Source of the DNA: Streptococcus cristatus
GTDB taxonomy: Bacteria; Bacillota; Bacilli; Lactobacillales; Streptococcaceae
Direction of reading: 5' to 3'
NCBI RefSeq assembly: GCF_003943465.1
Contig: NZ_RJPR01000011.1
Location: forward strand, 30,750-87,176
Length of the DNA stretch: 56,427 bases
Made by a program: the position numbers and the translations under genes
Notes under the pieces: model-generated
Seen by the model: the letters and a program-made list of their open reading frames with translations, nothing else
What the model was told of the DNA's origin: nothing
The model's database searches: none
Shown here: positions 20,142 through 30,646 of the stretch, piece by piece
Numbering within the stretch: position 1 is the stretch's first letter
Layout of the letters: each line of letters opens with the position of its first letter

Positions 20142-21806
20142 TCAATCATCCTGAACGGTGATTTTTTCCGCTAGAAAATCAAAGCCTTCCGGTATCAAAC
20201 TTTCTTCCTGCTTTTCAGCTGCTTCTGCTTTATTGCTACGACTTCTAGCTGAAAATTCTGCCCGAATCTGAGTCCAGTCCTCGAGAGAAATAGCCAGAAT
20301 ATCTGGTGAAAAGCCAGCAGCATTGCTCAGCAGATTTCCAAACATGGTATTGAGATTTTCTCTTTTCATGGTCTGCTCAGCGTTGAAATGAGACTCAAAA
20401 GCTAAAATAGCATGGTTTTCATTGGCTGCAACTGGCTGCGAACCAATAAGCAGCGCCTTGTCCGCTCCTGCCAGACTCTCGATGATTTCACCCCAAGCAT
20501 TTTGCAGCTTGGTCAAATTGCTGCGAGCCAAGTCAGGATTTTCCACCGCTTCTTCCAAGATGGCATTGACCTTATTGCGGTCTACGCGATAGGTCTTAGC
20601 CTTCTGAGGTCGTGCCTCCGATTTCTTAGCTGCTGGAGTTGGCTGACTGCCAAAGTTGGCTAATTGTTGCTTAAGCTCTTGAATTTCCTGCTTGAGATTA
20701 GACAGTTCCTCTACCAAGTTGTCAGGAATCTGATCCGAGCTTGCTTTTTCCTCAGCCAGTCGAATGGTCATCATTTCTGTATAAATCTTGGGCTGCAGGC
20801 TGTTCTTGATGTCTGCCAAACTCTTGGTCGCCATTTCGATCATGGCAAAGAGAGTGTCCTGCGGTGTCTTGAGATTTTCCAGAAAGAGCTCGCTGGCATG
20901 ATGATTTTCCCCGCCAGTTTTGACAATAATCAAGTCACGCAGATATTGCAGGAGGTCCGTCACAAAACGGGCCATGTTTTTGCCGCTATCAAAAATCAAA
21001 TTGAGATTATCCAAGGCTGCTACTGCATCATGAGCAATCAAGGCTGCTACATAGGCATCCAAGGCACCTAAGCTGATAGAGCCTGTGATCTCTTCAGCAA
21101 TATCAGTAGTCAAACGATTTTCTTGGGTCAAGCTAAGAGCCTGATCGAGGATAGACAAGGCATCTCGCATACCGCCCTCAGCTCGACGGGCAATAATCTG
21201 CACACCTTCTTGCTCAAAATCAATGCCTTCCTGCTCCAGAATCCACTCAATATGACCAATGATGTCCTGCGTCTTGATAGACTTAAACTCAAATCGCTGA
21301 ACACGAGAAAGAATGGTCGCTGGAATCTTATGCAGCTCTGTCGTCGCTAGGATAAAGACCACATTTTCGGTTGGCTCTTCCAAGGTCTTGAGCAAGGCGT
21401 TAAAGGCCCCAGTCGAGAGCATGTGGACCTCGTCAATGATATAGACCTTGTGCTTGGCAAGACTGGGTGCATAGGTTGACTTGTCCCGAATGTCACGAAT
21501 CTCATCTACCCCATTATTTGAAGCAGCGTCGATTTCGATGACGTCTTCAAGGCTTCCCTCAGTGATAGCCTGACAGATATAGCAGTCATTGCAGGGCTCA
21601 CCGTCCTTTTGATTCGGACAGTTCATAGCCTTGGCAAAAATCTTGGCAACACTAGTCTTCCCTGTTCCACGCGGACCAGAAAAGAGATAGGCATGGCTGA
21701 TTTTGCCTTGCTCCACAGCCTGACGCAGGGTGGTGGCTACTACCTGCTGCCCCACTAGCTGACCAAAGGTCTGACTGCGGTACTTTCGATATAAAGCTTG
21801 ATACAT
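20142..21806 (-). CDS. dnaX: DNA polymerase III subunits gamma/tau
   Basis: 554 aa. The AAA+ module has GPRGTGKTS (~44-52), a four-Cys zinc site (CPNQKDGEPCNDCYIC, ~63-78), Walker B DEVHMLS, and the sensor and lid regions. A coiled, Glu/Gln-rich linker (~370-390) leads to the tau-type C-terminal domain. It loads the sliding clamp and couples the replisome. Its start shares one base with the upstream stop (TAATG). No programmed frameshift slippery site was obvious. Confidence 0.96.
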   Translation of the reverse strand: MYQALYRKYRSQTFGQLVGQQVVATTLRQAVEQGKISHAYLFSGPRGTGKTSVAKIFAKAMNCPNQKDGEPCNDCYICQAITEGSLEDVIEIDAASNNGVDEIRDIRDKSTYAPSLAKHKVYIIDEVHMLSTGAFNALLKTLEEPTENVVFILATTELHKIPATILSRVQRFEFKSIKTQDIIGHIEWILEQEGIDFEQEGVQIIARRAEGGMRDALSILDQALSLTQENRLTTDIAEEITGSISLGALDAYVAALIAHDAVAALDNLNLIFDSGKNMARFVTDLLQYLRDLIIVKTGGENHHASELFLENLKTPQDTLFAMIEMATKSLADIKNSLQPKIYTEMMTIRLAEEKASSDQIPDNLVEELSNLKQEIQELKQQLANFGSQPTPAAKKSEARPQKAKTYRVDRNKVNAILEEAVENPDLARSNLTKLQNAWGEIIESLAGADKALLIGSQPVAANENHAILAFESHFNAEQTMKRENLNTMFGNLLSNAAGFSPDILAISLEDWTQIRAEFSARSRSNKAEAAEKQEESLIPEGFDFLAEKITVQDD

Positions 21807-22303
21807 TAGGCTTTTTCTCCAAACATTTCAAAATTCCAAGTCGTTTTTTCAAGCAAAATCTGAACAAACTTTTCTAGATATTCCTGATCTACCTTATCAT
21901 AATCACCCGTCAAGGCTGAGTCCAAATCTAGCACTCCCAAAAGGTGGCCATCTTTTACCATGGGCACCACAATCTCGCTCTTAGCACGGCTATCACAAGA
22001 GATATAGTTGGCATGCTGGGTCACATCATCTACGATAATCGTCTGCTCTTTCTCAGCAGATTCCCCACAGACTCCCTTACCTAAGGCAATATGGACACAG
22101 GAAACACCGCCTTGAAAAGGCCCCAGAATCAGCTCGTTCCCATCAAAAAGATAGAAACCAGTAAAAACCGAATTGGGCAGGGCTTGATTGAGCAGGGCGC
22201 TAGCATTAGAAAGATTGGCCAAAGCGTTGGTCTCACCCTCCAACAAGGCTTCCAGCTGAGCCAGTAATAGTTGATAATTTGAAATTTTTTCCCTTTTATT
22301 CAT
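21806..22303 (-). CDS. msrC: GAF-domain free methionine-(R)-sulfoxide reductase (fRMsr)
   Basis: 165 aa. A single GAF domain contains the three Cys typical of fRMsr enzymes in context: [16 protein letters not shown] and [14 protein letters not shown]. These reduce free methionine-R-sulfoxide using thioredoxin. The start is ATG at 22303, with no ribosome site but an extended -10 (TGATATAAT) ending 7 nt upstream, so the transcript is probably leaderless. The gene is coupled to dnaX by TAATG. Together with MsrAB (49826-50944) it extends methionine repair to the free amino acid. Confidence 0.85.
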   Translation of the reverse strand: MNKREKISNYQLLLAQLEALLEGETNALANLSNASALLNQALPNSVFTGFYLFDGNELILGPFQGGVSCVHIALGKGVCGESAEKEQTIIVDDVTQHANYISCDSRAKSEIVVPMVKDGHLLGVLDLDSALTGDYDKVDQEYLEKFVQILLEKTTWNFEMFGEKA

Positions 22304-22319
22304 ACTTTCTATTATATCA
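22303..22319 (-). promoter_or_regulatory. Extended -10 promoter of msrC-dnaX, probable leaderless start
   Basis: TGATATAAT (hexamer 22311-22316), then seven bases, then ATG at 22303. No Shine-Dalgarno fits between. The -35 is weak, as is usual for extended -10 promoters. Confidence 0.52.
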
Positions 22320-22432
22320 AAAAGCACGTCCTACAGAAGAAAAAATCAAAACTTTTTAGCTTCTTTTCTAGTCCGAGCTTCAATTTGAAAAACATTTTCT
22401 TATTCTGACCGCTACAAAAGAGAGACCTAATC

Positions 22433-22480
22433 CTTATTTTTCTTTATTCAAAAATAAGAAACTGAGATTATCCATCCCAG
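22433..22480 (-). terminator. Terminator after pvaA, with a second hairpin
   Basis: Minus strand: CTGGGAT/ATCTCAG arms (22474-22480 with 22462-22468) followed by TTTCTTATTTTT. A second perfect 9-bp inverted repeat (CTTATTTTT/AAAAATAAG, 22433-22458) follows directly. Together they close the tdk-to-pvaA block. Confidence 0.55.
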
Positions 22481-22524
22481 CCTCTTATTCCTATAGAAAG
22501 GCGATCTATGCTCAACTCATCTGT

Positions 22525-23127
22525 TTACAGCCACCCCATAAAGCGGATAAGGTACATATTTAGTCGTACCTGACGCGAATAGTAGTAATTTCCACCATTA
22601 ATATAAAGCTTGGGGCCGTAAAAAATAGAAAGTATATTATAGTATGAATAGGTTTTTCCAGTCACATTGCCAAGACTCGGTGCAACCACTTCTTTTGAGT
22701 ATTTTTTTGCAAGCTCGAGCGTATTCTCGCCGCCATTTTGCGCAACATAGTCGATATAAGCCTGGCCGAAATTGTAGGCCTGAACTGCCGTCCAGACATC
22801 CACCTTTTTCTCGCTGGCCAGCTCTAGATTGTCCGATAAAGTCTGAATACCTTGCCGAACACTTTCTTTATTGTCTGTAATCGAATTGATTTCGCCTGTT
22901 GCACTCTCACTAGACTGCATGAGGTCGTTGTTTCTTCCCTTGGTTTCTGTGTAGATCATGGCTAGGACTAGCTCTTCATTAGCCGCTGTGTCCTGCTCGT
23001 CCAGCACTTCTCTAACCAAGCTTTGATAGGTCATAACCTGCTTAACATCACGATGGACTTGATAGCCTTTTATCGCGATGGCAGCCAGAATGATGAGCAA
23101 AATCAATCTTCTGATAAATTTAAACAT
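22525..23127 (-). CDS. pvaA: Lysozyme-like cell-wall protein PvaA
   Basis: 200 aa. A signal-anchor helix (about 7-19) is followed by a lysozyme_like domain with the candidate catalytic Glu in [12 protein letters not shown] (~61), the AVQAYNFG segment and a Tyr-rich C-terminus. Size, position two genes after glyA and sequence features match the pneumococcal PvaA antigen, a putative muramidase. The start shares one base with the ndpA stop (TAATG). Enzymatic activity is inferred. Confidence 0.85.
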   Translation of the reverse strand: MFKFIRRLILLIILAAIAIKGYQVHRDVKQVMTYQSLVREVLDEQDTAANEELVLAMIYTETKGRNNDLMQSSESATGEINSITDNKESVRQGIQTLSDNLELASEKKVDVWTAVQAYNFGQAYIDYVAQNGGENTLELAKKYSKEVVAPSLGNVTGKTYSYYNILSIFYGPKLYINGGNYYYSRQVRLNMYLIRFMGWL

Positions 23128-24101
23128 TATTTACTTTGTATATCCTCGATATTTTTGATGAGAATAGAATAGGTCCCGTTGTCGTTCTGGATAAATTCCA
23201 CGGATTCAGCATCCTGATAAACATTATTGGGAACGATTAGCTCTATTCCATTAGAGAGGGATAATTTTTGATTTTCGAACTTCTTTTTCTGGCGACTGCT
23301 GTCAATCTCATCAAACTTGATTGGCTCTGGCACAGTTTCCTTAACTTGGTCAATAAAGGTAAGTCGAGCTGTCAGATTGCTGTCAAACAGCTCGTCTGCC
23401 AACTTTTCAGGAGACAATTCATCATTTTCTTCCAGATTTTTGAAAATGCTGGATTTGACCTTAGACTGGAACTGAAAGTCGTCTGTGTTAAAGCTTTCAG
23501 CAATCTTTTGAGCTGTTTTTTCCAGAGCTTTGATAGATTTTTTTGGTGAAATCTTGGGACTGACCTGCAAGAGATTATCCGAAAAATAGTTGAGAAAGGC
23601 ACCATTGTACTTGATGCGCTTTTCAATCAGATGGTACTTGCGAGACTGGAGATTGATGACCAGAGCCTCGTCCGCACCTGTACCAAAGCCAGGCAGATTG
23701 TTCTGCGTCAGCTTGATTGGATTGTCCGTCTCACCACCCAAGTGGGTCAGGGTTTCCCGCAGCGCAATCCGCAGAAAAGCAAAATGCTCCACGCCTTCCT
23801 TGTCAAACTGAACGAAAATCAGATCGTTGGTTTTCTGGTTTTCACTGACCGAAAACTCTTCCTGCCAAAGTTTGGCCACTGTCACGGATGTTTCCAGTAA
23901 GTCGTCTGAAAGCTGGGCTAAAAAGACATTATCAGGTTCGAAAATGCCTGTTTTAGCCTCGTCTGAATAGACCTGTTCGATTTTCTTACGCAAGTATTCC
24001 TCAATCTTTGGAGTAATGTTGAGAAACTTATCCGACAGCAGCAGTTCGGTATCAGCTGGACTGAATTGATGAATGATGGCCTTTTTTACGTAAATGTCCA
24101 T
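23127..24101 (-). CDS. Nucleoid-associated protein, NdpA/YejK family
   Basis: 324 aa. The start [15 protein letters not shown], the conserved acidic and hydrophobic pattern, and the position after glyA fit the 37-kDa nucleoid-associated protein family (PF04245). Members bind DNA, but their role in streptococci is not defined. The gene lies 1 bp after the glyA stop and is coupled to pvaA. The protein is soluble with no signal peptide. Confidence 0.8.
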   Translation of the reverse strand: MDIYVKKAIIHQFSPADTELLLSDKFLNITPKIEEYLRKKIEQVYSDEAKTGIFEPDNVFLAQLSDDLLETSVTVAKLWQEEFSVSENQKTNDLIFVQFDKEGVEHFAFLRIALRETLTHLGGETDNPIKLTQNNLPGFGTGADEALVINLQSRKYHLIEKRIKYNGAFLNYFSDNLLQVSPKISPKKSIKALEKTAQKIAESFNTDDFQFQSKVKSSIFKNLEENDELSPEKLADELFDSNLTARLTFIDQVKETVPEPIKFDEIDSSRQKKKFENQKLSLSNGIELIVPNNVYQDAESVEFIQNDNGTYSILIKNIEDIQSK

Positions 24102-24102
24102 C

Positions 24103-25365
24103 TTAGTTCAAACCTTCATAGAGCGGAAAAGCATCCGTCAGTTCACGAACTTCCGCCCGCACTTGGTTCAGCACCGCTTCGTTTTCAGCGTTTTCCAGAG
24201 CCTTGATAATAAGCTCAGCCACCTTGATACTTTCTGCGACACCAAAACCCCGAGCTGCAATAGCTGCTGTACCGATACGAATACCGCTAGTCTTAAATGG
24301 TGACAAAGTCTCATAAGGGATGGAGTTTTTATTAAGCGTGATATTGACCTCATCCAAGAGATTTTGTGCTACTTTCCCATTTTCTACAACCTTAGTGACA
24401 TCAACCAAGAACAGGTGATTTTCAGTACCGTCAGAAATCACGCGGAACTTATCATGCTGACGGAAGACTTGCGCCATAGCTTGGGCATTGTCCAAAATCT
24501 GCTGGGCATAAACCTTGAAAGCTGGATCAAGCACTTCTTTAAAAGCCACAGCCTTAGCTGCAATGACATGCTCCAATGGTCCGCCTTGAATGCCTGGGAA
24601 AATAGCTGAATTAATTTTCTTAGCTAAGTCTTCATCATTTGTCAAGATCAAACCACCGCGAGGGCCGCGCAAGGTCTTGTGGGTCGTCGTAGTTGTGATG
24701 TCCGCATAAGGCACTGGGCTCGGATGGAGGCCAGCAGCGACCAAGCCAGCGATGTGAGCCATATCTACCATAAGCTTGGCACCCACTGCATCAGCGATTT
24801 CACGAAATTTTGAAAAGTCAATGATATGAGAGTAGGCTGAAGCACCCGCCACAATCAGCTTAGGCTGAACCTCTTTGGCTTGCTTGAGGATGGCATCAAA
24901 GTCCAGTAATTCTGTTTCTGGATCAACACTATAGGATACAAAATTGTAGGTTTGGCCAGAGAAGCTGACTGAAGCCCCGTGAGTCAAGTGACCGCCAGCA
25001 GACAAATCCATGCCCATAACAGTGTCGCCCGGCTCAATCAAAGCCATATAAGCTGCGCAATTGGCCTGACTTCCTGAGTGAGGTTGCACATTGGCAAACT
25101 TGGCACCAAAAATTTCCTTAGCGCGCTCAATTGCCAAGCTCTCCACTACATCCACTACGTCTGTTCCACCATAATAGCGGCGACCTGGGTAGCCCTCAGC
25201 GTATTTATTGGTCAAAATAGAACCTTGAGCCGCCATAACAGCTTTAGAAACGACGTTTTCTGAAGCAATCAGCTCAATATTATGTTGCTGACGCTCTTCC
25301 TCATTGGCAATGGCATCCCAGAGTTCTTTGTCAAATGCTTTGTAGTCTTCTTGGTCAAAAATCAT
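24103..25365 (-). CDS. glyA: Serine hydroxymethyltransferase
   Basis: 420 aa, usual length. The PLP lysine is in [14 protein letters not shown] (~228). The [13 protein letters not shown] segment (~54-66), DMAHIAGL and SGIRIGT are family signatures. It interconverts serine and glycine with transfer of a one-carbon unit to tetrahydrofolate. It follows tsaC after a 47-bp gap with GGAGACACC upstream of ATG. Confidence 0.97.
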   Translation of the reverse strand: MIFDQEDYKAFDKELWDAIANEEERQQHNIELIASENVVSKAVMAAQGSILTNKYAEGYPGRRYYGGTDVVDVVESLAIERAKEIFGAKFANVQPHSGSQANCAAYMALIEPGDTVMGMDLSAGGHLTHGASVSFSGQTYNFVSYSVDPETELLDFDAILKQAKEVQPKLIVAGASAYSHIIDFSKFREIADAVGAKLMVDMAHIAGLVAAGLHPSPVPYADITTTTTHKTLRGPRGGLILTNDEDLAKKINSAIFPGIQGGPLEHVIAAKAVAFKEVLDPAFKVYAQQILDNAQAMAQVFRQHDKFRVISDGTENHLFLVDVTKVVENGKVAQNLLDEVNITLNKNSIPYETLSPFKTSGIRIGTAAIAARGFGVAESIKVAELIIKALENAENEAVLNQVRAEVRELTDAFPLYEGLN

Positions 25366-25412
25366 AAGGTGTCTCCTTTTTTTGAGAAAATAGGGCGCTA
25401 GGCTCCTAATAG

Positions 25413-26003
25413 TTAAAATGTTATATCATTTACTTGGGCGAGAATGTCCTCGCGGGTAATGGCTCCTTGGCGCAAAATACGTGCCTTTTCTCCAGACAAG
25501 TCCAGAATGGTTGAATCCTGACCAGTCAAGGAAGCGTCATCTTCTACTCCCGAGACTTGCTCTTGAAAATCCATCATAATCTGCTGGAAATCAGTTCCAC
25601 TGGCTTTTCCAGAAAGATTGGCGGATGGACCAATCAAGGGACCGTACTTGCGAATCAAGTCCAGCGTAACCGGATGCTTAGGGATCCGAAAGCCCACAGT
25701 TTCCATACCTGAGTTTATCCAAGCAGGAACTCGGTCATTAGCTTGGAGGATAATAGTCAGTGGTCCAGGTAGAAAGGCTTGATAGACTTGTTCCAGATAG
25801 CTGGGCTGGTTCTTGGAAAAGGCATAAATATCTTCCAAGCTAGCCACATTGAGATTGAGTGCTTTGTCACGCGGTCGTCTTTTTAATTCGTAGACTCGCT
25901 CAACCGCCTCTTCGTTCAAGGCTTGGGCAAAGAGGCCATACACCGTTTCCGTCGGCAGGACAACCGCTCCGCCTGCTGCCAGAGTCTTTTCTATCTTATC
26001 CAT
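25413..26003 (-). CDS. tsaC: L-threonylcarbamoyladenylate synthase (Sua5/YrdC/TsaC family)
   Basis: 196 aa from ATG at 26003, which overlaps the prmC stop by 8 nt; an upstream start at 26033 would overlap prmC further. The motifs [14 protein letters not shown] (~17-30), [10 protein letters not shown] (KxR-type, ~45-54) and [12 protein letters not shown] (~137-148) identify the enzyme. It makes threonylcarbamoyl-AMP for the t6A modification of ANN-decoding tRNAs. Confidence 0.93.
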   Translation of the reverse strand: MDKIEKTLAAGGAVVLPTETVYGLFAQALNEEAVERVYELKRRPRDKALNLNVASLEDIYAFSKNQPSYLEQVYQAFLPGPLTIILQANDRVPAWINSGMETVGFRIPKHPVTLDLIRKYGPLIGPSANLSGKASGTDFQQIMMDFQEQVSGVEDDASLTGQDSTILDLSGEKARILRQGAITREDILAQVNDITF

Positions 26004-26826
26004 TGTCAACCGCCACCATTCTATCTTTTCCAAATTGATCTTTCAAGACTCGGATTCGTTTTTGAGGGAAGGATTTTTTTAGCAATTCCCTGACGCCATC
26101 TCCTTGCTTGTAACCAATTTCCAGATATATTTTTCCTTTTTCTGTCAGATAGTCTCCTGCCTGCTCGGCTATTTTCCGATAGACGGCATAGCCATCCTCC
26201 TCAGCAAAGAGGGCCATGTGAGGTTCTGAGGTCAAAACATTAAGTCCAACTTCATTCTTATCCGCTTCTGAAATATAGGGCGGATTGGAAACGATGATGT
26301 CAAATGTCCCGCTAAACGCTTCCATGCAATCGGATTGGACAAAAGTAAGGTTAAGTCCGCAGGATTGGGCGTTTTCCGCCGCCAAGGCAAGTGCATCTTC
26401 TGAGAGGTCAGAAGCAGTAATCTGCCAGTCTGGACGACTGCTTGCCAGTGCCAGAGCGATGGCCCCACTACCCGTTCCGATATCCAAGACAGACAGAGAA
26501 CCTTCGAGATTTTCTGACAAAATCAGTTCCACCAGTTCCTCTGTCTCAGGCCTTGGAATCAGAACTCGCTCGTCCACCTTGAGAGTCAAGCCGTGAAAGT
26601 CACTGCTCCCAATGATATACTGGGCTGGCTTATGAGCGAGCAGCTGCTCATGAATTGCTTTCAGCTGGTCACGATCTTCCTGACTAACCTCTGCCTGAAG
26701 CTTGAGAACAAAGTCGGTAAAAGAGAGGTCATTGAGAGCTCGATAAACGAAAGACAGGCTTTCTGCTTCTTCTCCCGCTGCTACCAGCTCCTGCTCTAAC
26801 TCAGCTAAATATTGAGCTAGGGTCAT
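25996..26826 (-). CDS. prmC: Release factor glutamine methyltransferase
   Basis: 276 aa. SAM site LDIGTGSGAIAL (~117-128) and catalytic NPPYIS (~182-187) define PrmC, which methylates Gln in the GGQ loop of release factors. It directly follows its substrate gene prfA (shared base at 26826), the usual arrangement. Confidence 0.96.
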   Translation of the reverse strand: MTLAQYLAELEQELVAAGEEAESLSFVYRALNDLSFTDFVLKLQAEVSQEDRDQLKAIHEQLLAHKPAQYIIGSSDFHGLTLKVDERVLIPRPETEELVELILSENLEGSLSVLDIGTGSGAIALALASSRPDWQITASDLSEDALALAAENAQSCGLNLTFVQSDCMEAFSGTFDIIVSNPPYISEADKNEVGLNVLTSEPHMALFAEEDGYAVYRKIAEQAGDYLTEKGKIYLEIGYKQGDGVRELLKKSFPQKRIRVLKDQFGKDRMVAVDNG

Positions 26827-27905
26827 TATTTATTCAGCTCTTCTAGTTTTTGCGTTTGGTCATAGAGTACCAAGGCATCTACAACTTCATCCAATTTACC
26901 AGACAAGATCGTATCTAGCTTTTGAAGAGTCAAGCCGATACGGTGGTCTGTGACACGGTTTTGCGGGAAATTATAAGTACGGATCCGCTCTGAACGGTCA
27001 CCAGTACCAATCGTTGACTTACGTTCAGCGTCTTGCTCATCCTGAGCAATCTGCGCAAAGTGGTCAGCCACACGCGCACGGATAATCTTCATGGCCTTTT
27101 CACGGTTCTTCTGTTGGGTCCGTTCTTCTTGCATCTCAACCTTGATATTGGTTGGCAAGTGAACAATACGAACGGCTGTCGCAACCTTGTTGACGTTCTG
27201 TCCACCAGCACCTGATGCGTGGTAGATGTCCACACGAAGGTCTTTTGGATCAATATCGTATTCTACTTCTTCGATTTCTGGCATGACGAGAACTGTCGCT
27301 GTCGATGTATGAACACGGCCTTGACTTTCTGTCACAGGAACACGTTGTACACGATGGGCACCAGATTCATACTTAAGTTTAGAGTAAACGGATTGCCCTG
27401 AAACCATAGCCACTACTTCTTTGAAACCACCGACACCATTCATAGAGGCTTCCATGACTTCAAAGCGCCAGCCTTGGGCTTCCGCATACTTTTGGTACAT
27501 AGTTAGAAGATCACCAGCGAAGAGGGCTGCTTCGTCTCCACCAGCGGCTCCACGGATTTCAAGGATGATGTTCTTATCATCGTTTGGATCCTTTGGAAGG
27601 AGCAAGATTTTGAGCTTTTCTTCGTATGCTTCTTTTTCAGCCTTGGCATCTTTGAGCTCTTGCTTGGCCATTTCTTCCAAATCAGCATCACCAGAAGCGT
27701 CTTTTATCATTTCTTCAGCGTCTGTGATGTTTTGCAGGACTTTTTTATACTCACGATAAGCTGTCACTGTATCACGAGTAGAAGCCTCTTCTTTTGAAAG
27801 CTCCATGAAACGCTTGGTGTCTGAGACCACATCTGGGTCACTAAGTAATTCTCCAAGCTCTTCATAGCGGTCTTCCACTGCCCGTAACTGGTCATAAATA
27901 TTCAT
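26826..27905 (-). CDS. prfA: Peptide chain release factor 1
   Basis: 359 aa. The stop-codon-reading P-x-T tripeptide is PVT (in [10 protein letters not shown], ~188), which marks RF1 and not RF2. The catalytic GGQ is in [10 protein letters not shown] (~233). RF1 ends translation at UAA and UAG. It lies in the order tdk-prfA-prmC-tsaC. Confidence 0.97.
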   Translation of the reverse strand: MNIYDQLRAVEDRYEELGELLSDPDVVSDTKRFMELSKEEASTRDTVTAYREYKKVLQNITDAEEMIKDASGDADLEEMAKQELKDAKAEKEAYEEKLKILLLPKDPNDDKNIILEIRGAAGGDEAALFAGDLLTMYQKYAEAQGWRFEVMEASMNGVGGFKEVVAMVSGQSVYSKLKYESGAHRVQRVPVTESQGRVHTSTATVLVMPEIEEVEYDIDPKDLRVDIYHASGAGGQNVNKVATAVRIVHLPTNIKVEMQEERTQQKNREKAMKIIRARVADHFAQIAQDEQDAERKSTIGTGDRSERIRTYNFPQNRVTDHRIGLTLQKLDTILSGKLDEVVDALVLYDQTQKLEELNK

Positions 27906-27940
27906 CTTTGTAATCTATCTCCTTGATTTTCTAATTCATT

Positions 27941-28513
27941 CTACTTAATGGGTGGATTGAAATAATGCTTGCGGCAAACAGAAATATAGGTCTCATGGCC
28001 ACCGATTTTGATCTGTTCGCCATCATAGACAGGTTTCCCGTTATCCGTCCGCAAAACCATGGTTGCTTTTTTTGAACAATATTGGCAAATGGTTTTGATT
28101 TCGTCAATCTTATCAGCCAAGAGCAAGAGGTGCTTGGAGCCTTCAAAGAGTTCATTACGAAAGTCATTTTTCAGACCAAAAGCCATGACTGGAACATCTA
28201 GCTCATCCACCACCCTAGCCAAATCATAGACATGATGGCGTTTCAGAAACTGAGCCTCATCAATCAAAACACAGTAAGGCTTTTCAGGAAGCTGCTGGAT
28301 ATAGCCAAAAATATCCGTCTGGTCCTCGATTGCCATCGCAGCTCGCTTCATGCCGATGCGGCTGGAAACAACTCCAAAGCCATCACGTGTATCGACAGCT
28401 GAGGTCATGATGACCACGCTTTTCCCCTGCTCCTCGTAGTTGTGGGCCACTTTCAAAATTTCAATCGTCTTGCCCGAATTCATTGTGCCATATTTATAAT
28501 ATAACTGAGCCAT
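27941..28513 (-). CDS. tdk: Thymidine kinase
   Basis: 190 aa. P-loop GTMNSGKT (~9-16), Walker B DEAQFL, and the C-terminal zinc-binding Cys/His residues (ICQYCSKKA and CRKHYF) match type II thymidine kinases. It phosphorylates thymidine for salvage. The gene is divergent from the tautomerase gene, with a 167-bp intergenic region between them. Confidence 0.95.
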   Translation of the reverse strand: MAQLYYKYGTMNSGKTIEILKVAHNYEEQGKSVVIMTSAVDTRDGFGVVSSRIGMKRAAMAIEDQTDIFGYIQQLPEKPYCVLIDEAQFLKRHHVYDLARVVDELDVPVMAFGLKNDFRNELFEGSKHLLLLADKIDEIKTICQYCSKKATMVLRTDNGKPVYDGEQIKIGGHETYISVCRKHYFNPPIK

Positions 28514-28680
28514 TTTATTCTTACATTCTCTCTAAGTATTGTCTTTCTAGGACTTTCAGCACTGTCCATAAACTCTGCTGGAAAGACCGACCGTACTTCC
28601 TATTATTTTACCACAATTCACTATTCTTTAAAACCTAATTTGTGATAAAATAAGATTAGCAAAAGAAAAGGAGAAATCAT

Positions 28681-28863
28681 ATGCCATTTGTCAGAATTGA
28701 TTTATTTGAAGGCCGCAGCTTGGAACAAAAGAAAGCTTTGGCTAAGGAAGTCACCGAAGCCGTTGTCAGAAATACTGGCGCACCTCAGTCTGCTGTCCAT
28801 GTCATCATCAACGACATGCCAGAAGGCACTTACTTCCCTCAAGGTGAAATGCGAACAAAATAA
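28681..28863 (+). CDS. 4-oxalocrotonate tautomerase family protein
   Basis: 60 aa. The processed protein starts with Pro2 (MPFVRIDLFEGRSLEQKK), the catalytic base of 4-OT enzymes, and has the expected length of about 62. AAGGAGA lies 6 nt before the ATG, and an extended -10 (TGATAAAAT) about 25 nt further upstream. The physiological substrate in streptococci is unknown. One of few plus-strand genes here; the triple-hairpin repeat follows it and probably terminates it. Confidence 0.88.
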   Translation: MPFVRIDLFEGRSLEQKKALAKEVTEAVVRNTGAPQSAVHVIINDMPEGTYFPQGEMRTK

Positions 28864-28867
28864 AACC

Positions 28868-29047
28868 AAAGAGAGTGGGACAGAAATCGGTAATTCGTTA
28901 GAATTCGATTTCGTCGTCCCACCTCCGCACAGTTGAGTAGGGCTGTAAAAGCTGATGAAATCAGCCTAGTAGAGCCCACTCAACCACTGCGTCTTGCTCG
29001 ACAATCCACAGACAATTGAGAGGCTAGGACTTTTGTCCCAGCCTTTT
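28868..29047 (+). repeat. ~180-bp triple-hairpin repeat, copy A
   Basis: Three stem-loops in series: GTGGGAC...GTCCCAC, GAGTAGGGCT...AGCCCACTC, and GGCTAGGAC-TTTT-GTCCCAGCC followed by TTTT. The last has terminator form. The element lies between the convergent tautomerase and MATE genes. A copy more than 90% identical lies inverted at 30464-30646. Confidence 0.85.
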
Positions 29048-29066
29048 AATTTTATGATGAAAACGC

Positions 29067-30407
29067 TCAGCGTCGCTTCTTTTGGATATAATTCAATCGC
29101 AGCTGGTAAAGGATTGCACTCATGACCAAGCTTGCAATCAGTCCAATCCAGTAACCATACGGTCCCAAGTCCATAGCCTGATCTAAAAACAAGCCCAGAG
29201 GCAAGGAAACGCCCCAGTAAGCTAGCAAGCCTAAGTAAAATGGAGCTTTCGTATCCTTGTAGCCTCGCAAAATTCCTTGCAAAGGAGCTGCTATCGTATC
29301 AGCCAATTGGAAAAAGAGGCTAAAAGTCAGAAAGATTGAGGTCAGACGTATAAAATCCGGATCTGAGCCATAAAGGCTGGCAACTTTATCTCGGAAAATA
29401 TAGAGAAAAATCAAGGTAAAGACCGCAAACCCAGATGCTACAATTCTCCCCAAAGTGCAATACTTTTTCACATCGTCAAGTCTTTCAGCCCCCAGCTCAT
29501 AAGAGACGATAATGGCCATAGCTGTAGAGATACTCATAGGGAAAGCGTACATTAGGTTTGAAAAATTCATGGCAGCCTGATGGCTAGCAATAATCAAAGA
29601 AGAAAATTTTGACATCACTAGTCCGACGATTGAAAAGATGACAACTTCGGCAAAGACTGTCCCTCCTATTGGCAAACCTAAGCGAAAACCTTCAGCCAAA
29701 CCAGCTTTGTTCAAGGAACGAAATTTCCAGAGTTGATACTGGCGGACTTTAGGATGTTTGCTGGCCAGTAATAGTGATATGATTAATAAAACCCAATAAG
29801 CCAAAGAAGTGCCCAGTCCCGCACCAGCTCCGCCCATTTCCGGAAAACCAAAAGCTCCATAAATCAAAACATAATTAAAGCTGGCATTCAAAGGTAAGAG
29901 CAAGAGCATCAAATACATAGAAAGCCGAGTCAACCCCAAAGCATCCAAGAGAGAGCGAATAACGCTAAAAAGCAAGAAGGGAATGATACCGATGGACAAG
30001 TAGCGAAGGTATTGCTGGGCCACATCTTTTACCAGAGGGTCTAATCCCAAACGCTGCAAAACCAAAGGGGCACCCAAAAATACCAGCGCAAATAAAATCA
30101 GCGATAATGCCAAAGAAAGATAGATGAACTGATAAAAATCTGAGGCAATTTTTTCATCTTTCCCCTGTCCCAAATGATGACCGATAATCGGAACCAAGGC
30201 AGACACAATCCCCGTCAGAAAGGAGAAAAATGACCCCCACAGACTGGTCGCCATAGAGACGCCCGCCAGATGCAAGGTATCGTATTGGCCCGTCATGGTC
30301 GTGTCAACAAAGGAAGCCGAGAAATTTGCCAGCTGGTAAATCAAGATGGGAAGAAAAATTGAAACAAACAAGCTTAGGCGTTGTTTCAAATGATACGTTT
30401 GATACAT
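29067..30407 (-). CDS. MATE-family multidrug/metabolite exporter
   Basis: 446 aa with about 12 membrane helices in two homologous halves. FVDTTMTGQYDTLHLAGVSMATSLW near residue 32 and the matching second-half segments fit MATE transporters, which export cationic compounds in exchange for Na+ or H+. It is monocistronic and bracketed by inverted copies of the ~180-bp repeat. Confidence 0.9.
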   Translation of the reverse strand: MYQTYHLKQRLSLFVSIFLPILIYQLANFSASFVDTTMTGQYDTLHLAGVSMATSLWGSFFSFLTGIVSALVPIIGHHLGQGKDEKIASDFYQFIYLSLALSLILFALVFLGAPLVLQRLGLDPLVKDVAQQYLRYLSIGIIPFLLFSVIRSLLDALGLTRLSMYLMLLLLPLNASFNYVLIYGAFGFPEMGGAGAGLGTSLAYWVLLIISLLLASKHPKVRQYQLWKFRSLNKAGLAEGFRLGLPIGGTVFAEVVIFSIVGLVMSKFSSLIIASHQAAMNFSNLMYAFPMSISTAMAIIVSYELGAERLDDVKKYCTLGRIVASGFAVFTLIFLYIFRDKVASLYGSDPDFIRLTSIFLTFSLFFQLADTIAAPLQGILRGYKDTKAPFYLGLLAYWGVSLPLGLFLDQAMDLGPYGYWIGLIASLVMSAILYQLRLNYIQKKRR

Positions 30408-30463
30408 GTTGAATTCCTTTTTTAATCTTCTTTTACTATACTACAAGCCAGCTCAATAGTCAA

Positions 30464-30646
30464 AAAAGGCTGGGACAAAAGTCCTAGCCTCTCAATTGTC
30501 TTTGGATTGTCGAGCAAGACGCAAGGGTTGAGTGGGCTCTACTACACTGATTTCATCAGCTTTTACAGCCCTACTCAACTGTGCGGAGGTGGGACGACGA
30601 AATCGAATTTTAACGAATTACCGATTTCTGTCCCATTCTCTTTCTT
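30464..30646 (-). repeat. ~180-bp triple-hairpin repeat, copy B (inverted)
   Basis: The reverse complement matches copy A with only a handful of substitutions over its length, including all three stems. In this orientation the GGCTGGGAC-AAAA-GTCCTAGCC hairpin is next to the MATE start, and the GTGGGAC hairpin overlaps the pbuX stop at 30645. It probably also terminates xpt-pbuX. Confidence 0.85.

Noticed and set aside
22328..22524. Small gene in the gap between pvaA and msrC
   Set aside because: Only terminator-type hairpins are seen; no frame with start and ribosome site exists on either strand.
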